Source: Sulfobacillus acidophilus
Lineage (GTDB): Bacteria > Bacillota > Sulfobacillia > Sulfobacillales > Sulfobacillaceae
Length of the DNA: 64,000 nucleotides
Assembly: GCA_003023745.1 (NCBI GenBank)
Contig: PXYV01000002.1
Span: forward strand, 62,001 to 126,000
Direction of reading: 5' to 3'
In this document: positions 63,679 to 64,000 of the stretch, one piece after another
Layout of the letters: each line of letters opens with the position of its first letter
How positions within the stretch are numbered: the first letter of the stretch is position 1
Notes under the pieces: generated by a model
Database searches by the model: none
The model's input: the letters and a program-made list of their open reading frames with translations, nothing else
Told to the model about the DNA's origin: nothing
Made by a program: the position numbers and the translations under genes

Positions 63679-63999
63679 TTAGCGAGTCTGTGGCTTGGGG
63701 GTTGACTGGCGGCCACTGAGCAAACGGTAAAATACTCGATTGAAGCATCTTAGTCCGGCGCGAACCCAAGGAGAATCACTCACTTCCAGCGGCAGCTCAC
63801 GCGCCATAGTCGGCAAAATGTGGGTCAATGGCGGAAAATCACGGGTTGGCAGGGGACTGGTGAAGGGGTGTTGGTGTGCTTTTGTAAACGCTTTCCAATA
63901 GGCCCAACCATGCAAGGCGGCTGAGATGGCCGCTAAGGCCGCGACTATTCGCAAACTCCAGGCGATGCGTCGGCGCAGTTCGTGAGAGTAGAGTTTGTG
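63679..63999 (-). CDS. C-terminal end of a membrane protein (5' end outside window)
   Basis: The frame is open to the right edge. The visible part begins HKLYSHELRRRIAWSLRIVAALAAISAALHGWAY at the edge (helix core IVAALAAISAALHGWAY), then a soluble tail of about 65 residues with many Pro and Arg. The gene upstream is probably a membrane glycosyltransferase or related enzyme of the same cluster, with the GT4 gene 22 bases downstream. The family cannot be identified from this fragment. Confidence 0.6.
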   Translation of the reverse strand, partial: HKLYSHELRRRIAWSLRIVAALAAISAALHGWAYWKAFTKAHQHPFTSPLPTRDFPPLTHILPTMARELPLEVSDSPWVRAGLRCFNRVFYRLLSGRQSTPKPQTR

Positions 64000-64000
64000 G

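Noticed and set aside
1-64000. CRISPR array, rRNA or tmRNA
   Set aside because: No regularly spaced repeats and no conserved RNA core seen on either strand.

Overview
The window reads as chromosomal DNA of a Gram-positive, probably aerobic bacterium. AGGAGG-type ribosome binding sites, frequent GTG and TTG starts, a Tad/Flp pilus locus without an outer-membrane secretin, a heme A synthase and abundant acyl-CoA enzymes together suggest a Sulfobacillus-like Firmicute. That placement is inferred from protein character; no marker gene is present.

Positions 1-8540 open with the 3' part of a BTAD-type regulator ATPase, then two decayed ABC exporter genes, one with a recognisable C39 (bacteriocin-leader) peptidase start, then two secreted Ig-like proteins and a gene-free spacer full of inverted repeats. 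Positions 8541-12100 hold a deoxynucleoside catabolism operon (NCS1-type permease, deoC, pyrimidine-nucleoside phosphorylase) behind a near-consensus promoter. An IS630 remnant and an acyl-CoA dehydrogenase follow. Positions 14700-17863 hold a formaldehyde-dehydrogenase-like zinc enzyme, an aquaporin and a convergent PucR-type regulator. A polytopic membrane protein at 18434-20233 precedes a compact eight-gene acyl-CoA cluster (20523-29961): crotonase, AtuA-like protein and its small partner, acetoacetyl-CoA synthetase, acyl-CoA carboxylase beta subunit, TetR regulator, acyl-CoA dehydrogenase, acyl-CoA ligase. It resembles leucine/acyclic-terpene (Liu/Atu) degradation, but no biotin-carrying alpha subunit is present.

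Positions 31665-45027 hold a Tad pilus locus split in two. A CpaE-like ATPase, a TadE-like pseudopilin and a TadG-like protein with a beta-helix-like passenger lie on the minus strand. Flp pilin, CpaB, a second CpaE, CpaF, TadB, TadC and a DUF192 protein lie on the plus strand. A damaged cytochrome P450 and an alpha/beta hydrolase sit between the halves. No prepilin peptidase gene is visible. A small M50-like protein and a complete IS200/IS605 element (tnpA-tnpB) follow, then an Rpn/PD-(D/E)XK protein and heme A synthase.

From 51473 to the end is a surface-glycan cluster: UDP-glucose dehydrogenase, a DUF1616-like protein, two GT4 and one GT2 glycosyltransferases, a GT-C-like membrane protein, an 805-residue secreted membrane-anchored protein of unknown family, a 188-residue unknown and an alpha/alpha-barrel-like protein. 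UDP-glucuronate supply, glycosyl transfer and export or processing probably work together there, but the product cannot be named. The best candidates for something undescribed are the four-base-overlapped GT2 / unknown / barrel trio with its divergent apparently leaderless neighbour, the hairpin-dense spacers, and the TadG-beta-helix fusion.
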